A stretch of DNA of 64,000 bases, taken from Beaufortia kweichowensis (lineage: Eukaryota > Chordata > Actinopteri > Cypriniformes > Gastromyzontidae). The stretch is from positions 13,726,854 to 13,790,853 of the forward strand of contig CM032816.1 in assembly GCA_019155185.1 (NCBI GenBank). Direction: 5' to 3'. A program made the translations under genes and the position numbers. The notes beneath the pieces were generated by a model. The model searched no databases and was not told the origin of the DNA. It saw only the letters and a list, made by a program, of their open reading frames with translations. This document shows, piece after piece, positions 22,062-33,632 of the stretch (position 1 is its first letter; the number at the start of each line of letters is the position of its first letter).

Positions 22062-23078
22062 ATGACGGAGAACAGGACCGACACTTACGCCGAGAATCCG
22101 TTCCTCTGCTATCCGTCCGATCCGGACTCGTGTCACAGATCGCACCGCGTCGCCGTCATTAAAGTGGCCCTGTACGCTTTCATGCTGTCGGTTATTCTCA
22201 TGACGATTTTTGGGAACCTGCTGGTGGTCTTCTCGATCTCTTACTTTAAACATCTGCAGTCTCCGACTCATCTGATCGTTCAGTCTCTGGCTGCTTGTGA
22301 CTGTTTATTGGGCTCTTTAGTCATGCCCTACAGCATGCTGCGATCTGTCGAAGGCTGCTGGTATTTGGGAGATGTTGTTTGTAAACTACACTCTAGTCTA
22401 GACATGACTTTCTGTATCTCCTCTAAAATCCATCTTTGTTTAATATCGATGGATAGGTACTGGGCTATCTGTGATCCTTTAAGGTACAAAATGCGGGTGA
22501 CAAACATTAGCGTGACTGTATTTATGACCTTCACCTGGCTCTTTGCATTTGTGTTCAGCTTTTCTGTGGTGTTTTCAGGGATAAATGCCGTCGGTCTGGA
22601 GAAGCTGATGTTACAGATTTCCTGTGTGGGAAGTTGTGTTTTGTTGTTTAATAAGCAGTGGGGTCTTATTTGTTCCTTTCTTACATTCTTCATTCCTGTG
22701 ACTGTCATGATTTCGCTTTATGTCAAGATCTTTCATGTCGCACAAAAACATGCCAAAGTTCTATCAGAGAAGGTTCCTGTGGGGAGTCAAACATCGGCAC
22801 AGAGAGAGAAAAAAGCTGCTAAAACTGTTGCTATTGTTGTGGGGGTGTTTTTGCTCTGCTGGCTGCCGTTCTTTATTGCCACCGCTCTCGACCCTTTCCT
22901 TCATTTTTCCACTCCAGCTGATGTTTTTGATGCTTTAGTTTGGTTCGGCTATTTTAACTCTACCTGTAACCCTTTGATTTATGGATTTTTCTACCCTCGC
23001 TTTCAAAGGGCCTTTAAGGTTCTCATTAACACTTATATCTGTGGCTTGAAAAACTCAAGCACAATGACATTTGAATGA
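22062..23078 (+). CDS. taar1: Trace amine-associated receptor, TAAR1-like (class A GPCR)
   Basis: An intact single-exon gene of 338 residues. It encodes a seven-helix plasma-membrane receptor of the family that senses biogenic amines through Gs. Visible landmarks are Asn52 (GNLLV, TM1), Asp80 (LAACD, TM2), Cys107, Asp114 (position 3.32, the amine anchor), DRY at 131-133, CWLPFF in TM6 and NPLIY in TM7. The TM7 stretch NSTCNPLIYGFFYPRF follows the TAAR fingerprint, with Arg where most members have Trp. Closest in pattern to TAAR1 are VMPYSMLRS, DPLRYK and DPFLHF. An Asn-Arg-Thr glycosylation site lies at residue 4. I chose the ATG at 22062; an in-frame TTG at 22050 is not needed. Assignment to TAAR1 rather than another TAAR class is likely but should be tested by phylogeny. 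Confidence 0.85.
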   Translation: MTENRTDTYAENPFLCYPSDPDSCHRSHRVAVIKVALYAFMLSVILMTIFGNLLVVFSISYFKHLQSPTHLIVQSLAACDCLLGSLVMPYSMLRSVEGCWYLGDVVCKLHSSLDMTFCISSKIHLCLISMDRYWAICDPLRYKMRVTNISVTVFMTFTWLFAFVFSFSVVFSGINAVGLEKLMLQISCVGSCVLLFNKQWGLICSFLTFFIPVTVMISLYVKIFHVAQKHAKVLSEKVPVGSQTSAQREKKAAKTVAIVVGVFLLCWLPFFIATALDPFLHFSTPADVFDALVWFGYFNSTCNPLIYGFFYPRFQRAFKVLINTYICGLKNSSTMTFE

Positions 23079-23440
23079 ATGTAAACTTCATGCATCTTTT
23101 TTTAGCTGTTTTAACAAAAGTAAAAATAGATTTGACCAAAGCAGTTTGATGCGGGAGGAAGCATTCTTTAATCCGGCAGCTTCTTCAGAGATGTGAAACA
23201 AGACAGCAAAAAGAAAATATCAGAATGTTGTACTAAAACTAGAAAGTGATTACTGTGAACCATGTGTTTGTCCTTTCTTCAGATGATGCTCATCACATAA
23301 ATTGAAACACTTTACAGTGCCATTTCACTTTAAAACAGCCATCAATTTTGTCAAGCAGGTGATCATGGGACAATTTCACTTCATGCATAAAAAAGTATTA
23401 TTATAACTTAATGTTTTATTTTCAAATGTACATCCTCATC

Positions 23441-23714
23441 AAAGTTTGGGATCAGTAAGACTTGTAATGTTTCTCTTACGCTCATCAAGGCTGCATTTAT
23501 TTGATCAAAAAACAGCTGATAAAAATTCAGTTTTGTATCACAGAAATAAATTATATTTTGAAGTATATTCATATAAAAACACATTATTTTATATTGTAAA
23601 AACATTTTGCAATATTACAGTTTTTTTTCTGTATTTTTGATGAAATAAATGCAGCATTGATGAGCATAAGAGACTTCTTTAAGAAACATTACAAGTCTCA
23701 CTGATCCCAAACCT
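23441..23714. repeat. Fold-back (palindromic) MITE-like repeat
   Basis: The left arm AAAGTTTGGGATCAGTAAGA... is answered on the right by ...CACTGATCCCAAACCT. The inner parts also pair (GCTCATCAAGGCTGCATTTA with AAATGCAGCATTGATGAGC). The whole is about 275 bp and has no coding capacity. Its flanks, 23079-23440 and 23715-24420, are AT-rich with nothing I can name. Confidence 0.8.
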
Positions 23715-24419
23715 TTCAGCAGCTGTGTATATCTGAAGCTTTTAAATGTTAAACACATACTGTATTAACAATTTAAAAAGTTAATTGAGTTATTCTGCAA
23801 CGTCTAGGTTCCCACACTCTGAAAACTCTCCTGACTTACATATAATTAGTCAACTTTACTCACTTTTTTTGTTAATTGTTACAGTTAATTGTAATGTGAA
23901 TAAAACAATTCTGTTATTTCTTGAGTAACGCTAACTTAAAACAATCAATGTAAAACACAGCAGCACCATCTTTACTTATGACAAATGACTTCTTTTCATA
24001 TTTGTACAAATGAATTACCACACTGTAAAAAAGACAGATTTACAAATGAAATTGATTCAACTGTTTTCATCAACTTGTGTATTAGACTTCACATGTTTTT
24101 AGTGTGATGCCTTCTGATGATCTATCAGTCAATCAATGTTCTAAGTCTAATCTAATGTTCTACTCTTTAATGCAATACTAAACTCTTAAAATCACCAAAA
24201 AAAAAACCCTCTATAATGTCTAGTATTCTGTTCTTTTGGTATTTATATCAATCAATCAAAGCTTATTATTACAGATTCCAATATAAAACTCAATATAAGA
24301 CATCAAGTCTTCATAACCTGTACTAATACTGAGTGACGCTTGACCCTTATACTGATTACTCCCTTAATAATTTCAGTTTTGACAATTCAGTTAACAATCA
24401 GTTTTGGACTCATTGAGCC

Positions 24420-24770
24420 GAAAGTTCGCAATTTTGGGCGATCCCAGTCTTGGCTGTGGCAGCTGGTTGTTGGCACACCTGGGTGCGACTCCGCGAGGTA
24501 GCGGGCACTGCAGGTGTGGCAGCCACACCAGTTTGACACATAAAAGGCAATTCTGGGCAAAACCGAACTTTGGCTGTGGCGGTCAGACGTTGACACTTTT
24601 GAGTGCGGCCCGATTGTGCTAAAGGTTGTAGCTGTTTGAGTGGTCGACACCGGGGTGCGGTGAGTCGGGTCGCCCGGGACCCCTGCTGTCGTGTGTTAGG
24701 GCGGGCCGGGGAGCTGGCCCGACCATGGTGCCCCACCGGGGTGTCCTCAACGCACCACCCAGCCTAGTCA
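24420..24770 (+). repeat. GC-rich leader with an approximately 119-bp tandem duplication
   Basis: The segment beginning GCAATTTTGGGCGATCC near 24428 recurs imperfectly near 24547 (GCAATTCTGGGCAAAACC). Both contain CTTTGGCTGTGGC or CTTGGCTGTGGC and a TGAGTGCGGC or GGGTGCGAC-like end. GC content is far above the flanks. It lies 0.6-0.9 kb upstream of the gag pseudogene and could be that element's LTR or leader. Confidence 0.5.
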
Positions 24771-25351
24771 ATAAGGTATAGTCCCAAAGTAAGAGGCCCT
24801 AAAGAAAAGTAAGCTTTTCCCACCCCCATACTGTTTGGACTATCCTCGCTGTCCTCACTAAGCCCCTGTCCTAGGCCATATGACATCATAGCGCCCCCTA
24901 CTTGTAGGTCCCGTCATAACCCTAGTGTTGGTAACCGGCTTAGACAAAATAGGAAAATAACTTTCTTTTTCAGTTTCATCCCTCCTTTCCCTTTTGTTAT
25001 TTTTTTCTGCTTTGCTACTTCTTCCTCTTTTCCCTTTCATGGCATAAGAGAACGTACCAGCACAAACCATCAGGAAAAGCTGCAGTAATGAAATTGATGA
25101 CTCAGATAGCCTAAGTCTCCAAACGTCCGATGGGTTATAACACATCAGTAATTCACTCAGAGCTTTTCCTGTACTCACCCACACCAGCTATACATGCCGC
25201 CACAGCCTGGGTAGAATAATGGGCATTCGACTGTGCCACTATCCATTACGTTAGCTGGCACAAAGCCCTTATGTTGGATGTATAGCTCACTAAACTGGCA
25301 CGGACCTGCACTGGCTATGTTTTACTTTCCTATTGCCACTAGTGCTGAAGA

Positions 25352-26850
25352 ATGTCCAGATCATCCAGTCCTGCCACCCACTGGGACCAGCTAGAGACTT
25401 GGTTGAGCACCTTGACAAGCGGACTTCTGCCTGAGACCGCCAGCGACCTGCAGCATCTGAGCCGTAAGCAGCTGGACGATGGCCTGAGCCTACTGATGGC
25501 CAACGATCCAGTGCAGGGCTACAACCATAAAGAGCTGGCCAAGATCACAGGAGCCCTCGGCCCATAATCTCATCGCCCAGTTAAAGCTGAGTGAAGGGAA
25601 TGTCACCAGTCTGGAACAAGAGGTGACAGCACTCGCTGCAGGCCCAGGAAGCCCGTAGGAACCAAGAGAATGCAGAGCATCGTGGTAGAGCAGCTCACAA
25701 GACACCCTCGAGCAGCAGGCGGTAACTGATGAAGAGGACCGGGAGCTACGCGGATCAAGTGGAAAGACTTCAGGGCCCTAGCAGACCTCCGTACCGACAC
25801 TGAACATAGAGAGCAGCTGGAAAAGAAGGCCAGAAAGGAGCTGGCAGAGAAACTCCAGTACGCCGAAGCAGAGCTGAAAGAACGGACTGCCAAGGTCAAG
25901 ATGATCTGGGTCCTGGCCCAGCAGCGGGACCACTTGAAAGCTGAATGGGATGCTGTCCAAAGGGAACTCAAGGTCGCATACCAAATACAAGCTAAACATG
26001 TGGGGGAAAAACAAAGCCTTGAATTTCCCCCACCAAGCGGAACCAAGCCTTTCCACCAAGAACTCAAAGCAGCAATGGGGGGTGAGAGCCCCTCCTCAAA
26101 GCTTCGCCGGCCAGCACTCTAGAGCCCCTAACAACCACAGAGTGGGGGCGGGGACCCATCCAGAGGACCTCTGCAGACATCCACGGGGTGTCCCCCAAAG
26201 ACATTGACAAGCTGGCCAGAAACATCCCAACCTTCACTCCAGATCCTGCAGGAGGTCACGAAGTGCATGCATACCTGCAGGACACTGACTTCCATTTTCA
26301 ATCAATGGCCAATGCGACTACAAGAGATAGACTGTATCTGCTCAGGATTACCTCCAGCCGGGAGGTACGCAGCTTCCTGGACCGGCAGTCACAAGCAACT
26401 ACAACAGGCCCTAATAAAAGAGTTCTCGGACCCAGAGTTGGAGCAAGGACTGGTCACTGCCATGGACCTTAAACGAGGCCGACAGGAAACCCCACAGGCC
26501 TACTACAACCGGCTCCGACGGGCCTACTTCGGGTTCAGAAATGAGCCAGAGATGGAGGAAGACTTCAATTTCAGAACCCTGTTCCTACATAATCTGCATC
26601 CATCGGTGAGCCACCACCTAGGTGTTATGGCACGTCCCCGTACGATGACTACCAGACAGCTGCAGGACCTAGCCCATAAAGCCTTTGGAAAACAAAAGGC
26701 CACCTCTGAAAAGACTGTTAAAAATCCATCTATCCTTTCCGTCGCTGAACACTGCTCAGGCTTGACTCCGGAGGGCACACAGCAGCAACACAGAGCCAAG
26801 CCCTTCAACAAAGAGTCATGGGACTTCACAGCCAGTCGGGGAGGTTACGG
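25352..26850 (+). pseudogene. Retroviral-type gag of an endogenous LTR element, decayed
   Basis: Segments in several frames form one protein track: an N-terminal start (MSRSSSPATHWDQLETWL, 25352); a long coiled-coil-rich stretch (25780-26120, rich in Glu, Lys, Ala and Leu); then a capsid-like part in 26204-26953 (LIKEFSDPELEQGLV, MDLKRGRQETPQAYYNRL, TLFLHNLHPSVSHHLG). At least three frameshifts and stops separate these. The track ends abruptly near 26850, where DIRS sequence begins. No pol is present. The exact retroelement clade is not something I can decide by eye. Confidence 0.65.
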
Positions 26851-27250
26851 TCCGTTACACACATCCTCAATAGAAGCCCCTGACCCTAAGGGCTCCATAC
26901 CCCGAGTAGAATGGGCTCTGACAGTAAGTGGAAATGACTGTCCAGAGACTTGATAAGACAGTGAGATAGCCTTGACTATCCACCTGCTAAGGGTTTGTTT
27001 GGTTGCCGGCAGACCCTTGCTGGGCGGCCCAAAACACAAACAGCTACTCGCACTGGACACACCAAATTTGACTTTTCCTGGCCCGAGTTACTAAACACAG
27101 GAGGACAAAAAGCCTGCAACGTAATGGGCCTCGGCACATTGGTGGGTATTTTAGGCACATAACCCTGCCTTGGGTAGAGAAAAGCCTTAACCATGCCTGA
27201 TCTACATGGGAGAAAGGGAAGTGGTGTCCCCGCTTTCCCCTATTTCCACT
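26851..27250 (-). mobile_element. DIRS tyrosine-recombinase fragment, second copy of 8478-8870
   Basis: The minus strand encodes the same C-terminal recombinase piece as 8393-8689 (SSASSCLCFGPPSKGLPATK, HSTRGMEPLGSG). Upstream of it is another recombinase segment (GYVPKIPTNVPRP, 26976-27194). It joins the gag pseudogene directly at about 26850, and no terminal repeat is present at that junction. Confidence 0.75.
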
Positions 27251-27472
27251 CTCAGCACATCCAACTCCTCGTGATAAAAAAAATAAAACCTCAAATAAAA
27301 CAAAAAACATGGTACTATTGACTTAATATTATAGATACTGATTATGGTAACCACAAATTATGGTTTCGCTACAATCATAGTTGAACCATTACATGTATTT
27401 ATAGTAAAACTGCTGTTATACCAATAGTAATAAATCAACCAAAATACTTTTTCTACACCTCTACAATGTGAA

Positions 27473-29558
27473 TGTCACGGAGTCAGCTATCCCGCCTTCA
27501 GCATCGGATTCGATCACACCCATCACACGATCTGCTTCACCGGACTTCTGAACTTCATTTCCCATCATGCACTGCACTTCACCAGCCGCCATCTTAGATC
27601 ACTTGCACCTGTCATCAATTACCTGGACTCTTTATATACCCTGTGTTTTCACTAGTGGTGGGCAGATCGAGGCTTCGTGAAGCAGTGAAACAGCTGAAGC
27701 AAATGTGCCATATTGTGTCGAGGCTTCGAATCAATCCGACACCCGTCTCAACGGTGACACCTAGTGGTCACTTGCAGGTGTTGCTCTGAAACAACCTTGA
27801 CAACGATGTGTTGTTTTTATCATTATTGTATTTTTCTATTATGTGAAGCTTGTAACCTGTTACTGGCATGCAAAGATATTTTTTAGCACAAGGACATACA
27901 AATGAGGAAAGATTACTGCTCTCTCTCTTTCCAGTAAATTAGGGGATCAGGAGTTCTGGGCAAAAACGCATCATGGAGGTATTTTTTCACTTCCACTGTG
28001 GCATCAGCTGTAGCGTTGTGTATCATCTGGGTTTCATGGATACGATTATCAAAAAGTTCCCATAAACTGTCCTGTGTTTCTACTGGTGTTGATGATGATG
28101 ATGATGATGATGGGCCTGATGTTGACATTTGTGGCTCTGAATAAAAATGAAAACGGCAATTAGTAACAAATCCTACACTGACGGCATATATGAAGTATAT
28201 ATAATATGAATCAGATTACATAACATAACACAGACTGAAACTGCTCACCAGGAGTTGTGTTTGAACGCATCAGTGAAGCACAATCCAGTGTGATGTGCTT
28301 TTCAGCGTCCTGGACTTTGGCAGGATTTCCAAATGGCATGTTTTTAACCTTGGGTCCAGCAGTGTAGCCAGTGCCAAGGCTCTAAAACTCATAACCTCCA
28401 CATCTGGAGTGCAGACAGGAGAAAATCATATTATTTATAATAATGACAATAATATGACCATTATGGCCAATTACATGGGTAGTATGGTCATTGTGGCCTA
28501 CCTAATTGTACAGTTGATTCCTGCGTTGCATTGTCTTTGTTCTGTGCAAGCTTGTGCTGCAGCATCCTGTACAGTGGTATAAGCTTTGAAGCAGACACTC
28601 TCTGTTCCTCTGACATCTCTGTTGTTGCAGTAGTGACAATGATTGTTGAATAATGTCATACTCAAGACTTGTCAGGGGAGCAGTATCATTGTTTAAATTG
28701 GCTCACGTTGTAGTATGTCGAATGTGCTGTTCCATCTCGCCCTCAACCTCCTGTATCAGTTTCAGAGTTGGTCTGCCCAGCAAGCCCTGCATCTCCACAA
28801 GCTTGTCCTTTGCTTTGCAGCTGGATCTGTCTATTAATCTATCTATCTATGTATCTATCTATATTAATCTATCTATTAATCTATCCGCTCATATATATTT
28901 CTATCTATGCATCTATTAATGTGTCACTATATGTATACTCTGTCTGTCTCTAGCCTATTAGTCAATGTGTAAATTTAAATGTAAGCCTAAATATAACTAC
29001 ACAAATCGCACTATAAATGTCACTATATCACCAAATATCCGCCATCTCAAAATCAAACTCCTCTCACAAAGACCCACGAGGTCAAGATGCGTTGACTCCA
29101 CTTTTATACAGATGTGCGATTGTGTGGTCTGTACCCGACCGTGTCAATCAAACGCTGATTCAAGGACCACGCCACCTGTCGTAAAACACTTGTGAAACAC
29201 TTCGAGGCGCCATTTAGCCGTAGTCACGTGACATGGGTGTTTTGAATCACGCTTTGGATCAGTGTTTCGAAACATCTGCGCTTCAGGATCTCGCAAAGCT
29301 TCGGAACGTCTGTTTCGCATCAGCCATCCCTAGTTTTCACCATGTCTTTGTCAGGTCTTGTTAATGTTTAGATGTTGTTACCCGATGTTCTGTGTTTAAG
29401 TTTATCTTGATTCTGGATTAGGCTACCTGTGCCTTGTACTCTCTCGCGTTACCTGATTGTTCATGTACCAATGGATGTTTGTACTCTTGGATTGTCGACC
29501 AAGTAAAGTGTGTTTGTCTACTTACCGTCTTGTGTGTCTTCCCTGGGACTTGGTAACA
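27473..29558 (+). mobile_element. Solo gypsy-type LTR with 5-bp target duplication, itself split by a hAT element
   Basis: Starts TGTCACGGAGTCAG and ends CTTGGTAACA. It is flanked by GTGAA at 27468-27472 and 29559-29563. Without the hAT insertion it is about 398 bp. TG...CA ends and a 5-bp target duplication are diagnostic of LTR integration. The absence of internal sequence marks it as a solo LTR left by recombination. Its family is that of 9230-9642 and 18702-19201. Confidence 0.9.
27653..29332 (-). mobile_element. hAT DNA transposon inserted in the solo LTR
   Basis: 1680 bp with ends TAGTGGTGGGC...GCCATCCCTA and an 8-bp target duplication GTTTTCAC at 27645-27652 and 29333-29340. The 8-bp length is characteristic of hAT. 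The minus strand carries a broken transposase: a C-terminal dimerisation-region piece at 27913-28128 (VKKYLHDAFLPRTPDPLIYW), preceded by poly-Ser from (GAT)n near 28085-28112. Upstream pieces around 28270-28400 (FGNPAKVQDAEKHITL) and 28640-28800 (GLLGRPTLKLIQEVEGEM) also belong to it. The N-terminal half and BED finger are not visible. A (CTAT)n tract lies at 28833-28905. Confidence 0.88.
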
Positions 29559-29642
29559 GTGAAATTGTGCTACTCATTACTTAGCTGCATTATTTTAAAA
29601 TGCATGAACATTCATATGATGATTTTCATTGACTAATTATGG

Positions 29643-29978
29643 TTAAATGTGGGTGTGTAGAGGGCGGAATGTGAGATTTTTCATGTGCGCTAATTCTGAG
29701 GCAGACTGTGATTTATAAAAGGACAGTGCAGGCAGGTGTGCTTTAGGGACAGCTTGCACTCTATCACCAGCTAAATCATTCCCCAGAATAAAAGACACCC
29801 CATCTATAGTTATATGGGAACAACGTGCAACTACAACATTGACAGAGACTAAATCAGATTGTAGATGCATACTATGCAAAGGCATAGACAAAAATCCTCC
29901 ACCATAGCCTTTAACAATTAATTCCAAACCTAGAGCTGACTCTTGATGTAGTGTATTTAATCTACAGGTGCTGGTCAT
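29643..29978 (-). pseudogene. Retropepsin-like fragment of a retroelement polyprotein
   Basis: The minus-strand frame contains IVKGYGGGFLSMPLH, SDLVSVNVVV and IDGVSFILGNDLAGD. This pattern resembles the protease-to-linker region of gypsy-like polyproteins common in fish. The catalytic Asp region lies upstream and is not present. It forms the continuation of the duplicated block, which at 9230 was interrupted by a gypsy LTR. Confidence 0.5.
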
Positions 29979-30422
29979 ATAATTAGAATATCATCAAAAA
30001 GTTGATTTATTTCACTAATTCCATTCAAAAAGTGAAACTATAATGTATACATTCATTCCACACAGACTGATATATTTTAAGTGTTTATTTCTTTTAGTTT
30101 TGATGATTATAACTGACAACTAATGAAACCCCCAAATTTAGTATTATAGAATTATATATCTGTAAAATATCGCAGTCCTGCAATAATAACCTAAAATCTG
30201 TATTATGCATTAGCATGTATTAGCATTACTAATTGGGGAAGATCCTGGATGTCTTGTTTAGATAGATGGCATTATAGATTCTAGCAAATATGAACAGACC
30301 TGACTGTCTATGCCAGAAGTCATAAATGAGGCCAAGGTTGAATCTTTCAATAGGACAATGATCTGAAAACAAACATTAAAATAAAAACAAAAATGAGTCA
30401 TGGCTATGGCCATCCCACTTTC
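29966..30422 (-). mobile_element. Interspersed DNA-transposon remnants (Tc1-like), left part
   Basis: Begins with TACAGGTGCTGGTCATATAA, an end sequence I recall from common fish repeats. It continues into sequence shared with 16965-17035 and then a decayed Tc1-type transposase track ending in a WPSHF motif on the plus strand at 30405-30422. The transposase resumes at 33633 after the Harbinger. Strand of the whole is uncertain; the transposase piece reads on plus. Confidence 0.55.
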
Positions 30423-30639
30423 CAGGGCCCCGTTCATCGTACGTCGCTAACTCAGTTAGCTGGATTTGATTGTTGTCGATTTCGGCTGATCTTGGATTGT
30501 TTGGTTCTTTGAAGCTCATCCTGGACTTGCTGTCATAGCAACAGATCCGTAAGCTTGAACCTGCTCAGGACCAGGTTTATTTCATGTAAACAGGATTAGA
30601 TCGTGGCTTTATAAGTGGAGGCGATATGGTAAATCTGTT

Positions 30640-31857
30640 GCACTTGCAGACATATCTTGCAATTTTTTACGGGAGCAACCTGTTGCAGAAGGTGCGAGGA
30701 TAATTCGCAGAGCGTTTTGCGACACAGACAGGATCCGTTAGCACGGAGCGATCGTATCCTTTTTGAAAGATAGCGTTTTTCACGTGAGGGTCTCATTTAC
30801 ATTATTAATTTGATCGAACCTCACATTAAAAGTTCAACTCGTCGGAGTCGGGCTTTAACAGCAGCACAAACTGTGTGCATCGCGTTAAGATTCTTTGCCT
30901 GTGGCACTTTCCTGTGCACTGTTGGGGATGCTGAGAACTTAACCAAAAGGGCTGTCTGTCGTGCCATTCCCAAAGTTTACCTGACGCTCAAGCAGTTTTT
31001 AGGGGTTTTTGTGGTCTTTCCAAGCCACTTAAGACCCCAAGTTGTAAAACAGAGCTTTTTCGCCATTGCCGGTACATTTTACTTGTTAATGAAGATCGTG
31101 TGAATATTACTATGCTAGTAAATATGAATTGATTGTCCCTCAGGCTTCCCTAATGTGATTGGTGCCATAGACTGCACACACATTTGTATCAAGGCCCCAT
31201 TGAAGGGGATTTTGTGAACCGAAAGGGGGGTTACTATCACAATTCGTAATATTTTATATTGGTAATATACACAATGCATTCCATAGGTATGCAGTTGATT
31301 GACTACAATGTCTTAGATGGTGTGTGTCTCTGTGTCAGATTACAAATGTGGAAGCCAAACGGCCAGGATCTGTGCATGACTCCAGAATTTTCAGAGTCAC
31401 ATTTACTCACATAATTTGAAGGTGGTAAGGAAAATATTAATGTGAAGCTTACTGTATTACACACTGATTATGGTCCTAACAGAACTGCATTTTACCATTA
31501 TACAGGTGATTACGACGGGATCCTGGTTGGAGACAGGGGCTATGCCTGTAGGCAGTATTTTATGACCCCATTCCCTGACCCCAACCCTGGACCACAAACC
31601 CGTTACAATGCAGCTCGATCCAGGACAAGGGCACGCATTGAAATGACCTTTGGTCAACTAAAGGGAAGATTTCAGTGTCTGGGTTGCACCTGACAAGTGA
31701 CATTGTCACATGTACTGTATTACACAACATTGCCACCATTAGAAAGGAGAGGACCCCTGTGGTGGAAGTGCAGCCTGATGATGACCTCCAGCCAGTGCAC
31801 TTGGATCAACCTAGTGGCAGAGCTGCACGGGACAGGGTTGTGGAACACCATTTTTGA
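30640..31857 (+). pseudogene. Harbinger (HARBI1-type) transposase, multi-exon, slightly decayed
   Basis: Exon tracks: 30640 to about 31069 (RALTAAQTVCIALRFFACG, ending FFAIAG before a GT); about 31144-31248 (FPNVIGAIDCTHICIKAPL, first catalytic Asp); about 31340-31425 (KRPGSVHDSRIF, second Asp); and 31506-31857 (DRGYACRQYFMTPF, RIEMTFGQLKGRFQCL with the catalytic Glu). The stop is at 31857, with AATAAA at about 31863. Three to four single-base shifts or stops (for example near 30640, 31210 and 31680) prevent a full product. The DDE residues are all still visible. Confidence 0.8.
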
Positions 31858-32483
31858 GAGAAATAAAATATTGTTTATGATATATAGATGCGTGTGTGTT
31901 TTTTAATTTTTTTATTAAAGATACAGGGCAAATGTGGATTCCATGACTTTTATTAGTTGTTTTGTGAGAGGGGGGAAAAATAAAATAGGTCATCTCTTGC
32001 CTGCAAAGAGACATTCAATCTTGTGCTGCAGGCTGCGTTTATACAGAGAACGGATGTCACCCTCTGCCATTTGCAGAGAAAATATTGAACACCACATGCC
32101 ACTAAAAAAAAAAAATGAATATGCAACACTGTCCACCTCGGTATCACTTCTCTGTGCAGACCCCCTCTCTGCAGGCCTCTGGGCAGACTCCTGCAACTCA
32201 CTGCGGTCAAAATTAGCAAGTACATTAGTAGATAAAGATATATATATATATTTATATTATTTGGGTGCATTATTTAGGGTGTTTTTGTACTTACAAGTAC
32301 TTCCTCCAAAGCACACTCATCTGAGAGCATCTCTTCACTGTCCTGTGCAATTAAAATACATGTCATAGACTGCCTCCACTATTGATATTGTTTTCACTAT
32401 TGAGGAAAACTTACTGCACATGTTTCAGCCACCACTTGCATGGGAACAGGCAAAAGTGTGGGTGTGTTATTCAAAACTGCACA

Positions 32484-32565
32484 AAACAGTTTGGGTACAG
32501 AAGGAAAAAACACAGTTTGGGTACAGAAGGAAAAAACACAGTTTGGGTACAAAAGGGAAAAAAGC
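32484..32565 (+). repeat. Minisatellite, three units of about 27 bp
   Basis: Units of the type CAGTTTGGGTACAGAAGGAA(AAAACA) repeat three times. It is non-coding and lies between the two convergent Harbinger genes. Confidence 0.85.
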
Positions 32566-32790
32566 AACATTTTTACATTTACTCAAAGTAGGTTTAACTG
32601 CCTTCCTTTCATGTGAACGCAATACAGCACTACTGAATTGACAGTTGACTGAAAATGAGTGTATCGGACCTTTGGATCACGCCAAATGAAAGGTAACTAC
32701 CAATTATTTTACAGTAGCTTGTACAAAGAGAATGAAAAGACTCTTTACCAGTAATTAAGGTGCTGTTGTTGCTGCTTCCTGGCTGTGGGT

Positions 32791-33396
32791 CTAAGGAAGA
32801 GCTGCCCCAGAGATACCCTGAACATTGGGTCTGTTCTCATTGAACCCAAGGGCCAGCCCTTCTGCCGGGGTGTGATGTGGGGGTGCAGGACCACCGCCTG
32901 TTTTTTTAGTTCTGCCTTTTTCCTGGTGGCTGATATAAACAAGCACATCATTTCATAATCATTAAACAAAACACATACATACATATATACAAATATTTGT
33001 CGCTTTGGATAAAAGCATCAGCTAAATACCTAAATGTAAATGTAAATGTACATATATACATATATAATATTACCATTTTGTAGTATATTCTTGTATTTCA
33101 CCTTTACTTGTTCCCAAGTTCTAGCAGGTCCTGTGGTGGCTCTAACATAATAGATTAACGTAATTATTCAAAAGAATTGAAGTGTACATATACTGTAATA
33201 ATTGATGTAAAACATCTAACACACTCACTGCTTACGCATTTAATTTGTCAGCAGTTTTTTGCCAGCCCTCTCTCCTGACCTTTGCAGCCTTTGAGGTGTT
33301 CCCTGGCGTTTTTATAAAATTTTGGAACTGGCCATAGCCCTCCATCAAGAGTTCTTGCTCTGCCGGTGAGAAAAAGTGAGCGCGCTCTTTGGTCAT
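32791..33396 (-). pseudogene. Myb/SANT-like accessory gene of the Harbinger element
   Basis: Three exons on the minus strand: 33236-33396 (ATG at 33394-33396, HFFSPAEQELLMEGYGQF... GWQKTADKLNA, a Myb/SANT-like helix bundle); 33074-33141 (ARTWEQVKVKYKNIL); and 32791-32929. Donors and acceptors are canonical and phases agree. The last exon has a one-base shift in an A run; in the shifted frame it reads NENRPNVQGISG and ends at TAG (32791-32793). In the family this protein helps the transposase enter the nucleus and bind the ends. Confidence 0.75.
33003..33050 (-). repeat. L2-type 3' tail fragment
   Basis: The complement of GACGCTTTTATCCAAAGCG-like sequence followed by AAATGTAAATGTAAATG. This is the same tail motif as at 9947-10010 and 38248-38300. 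It is only the tail, lying in an intron of the Harbinger Myb gene. Confidence 0.65.
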
Positions 33397-33632
33397 TGTC
33401 GACAACCAATAGCAGCATTGTTGATCAGTTTTTCTACGATCCACACATATCCCCTTTTATATCAGCGCATGAACGCGCAACGATCTCAGATAATTAAATC
33501 CAGTCATAGTAATCTTCAACAACAGGTGCGTTCGAAGAACCCAATTAGCCAGATAATGATTAGGCGGATCATATCATCTCAGATGTGTCTTTTGATCTCG
33601 GATGTAATAAGCGACGTACGAAGAACGGGGCC

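Larger units (their letters stand above)
30426..33632 (+). mobile_element. PIF/Harbinger transposon, 3.2 kb, with both of its genes
   Basis: Terminal inverted repeats GGCCCCGTTCATCGTACGTC on the left and the complement of GACGTACGAAGAACGGGGCC on the right. They are flanked by the 3-bp target duplication CAG (30423-30425 and 33633-33635). Inside are a HARBI1-type transposase (+) and a Myb/SANT-like gene (-) arranged convergently. It sits within a Tc1-like transposase gene. Confidence 0.88.

Noticed and set aside
28833..28905. Plus-strand ORFs in the (CTAT)n region
   Set aside because: Microsatellite translation within the hAT element.
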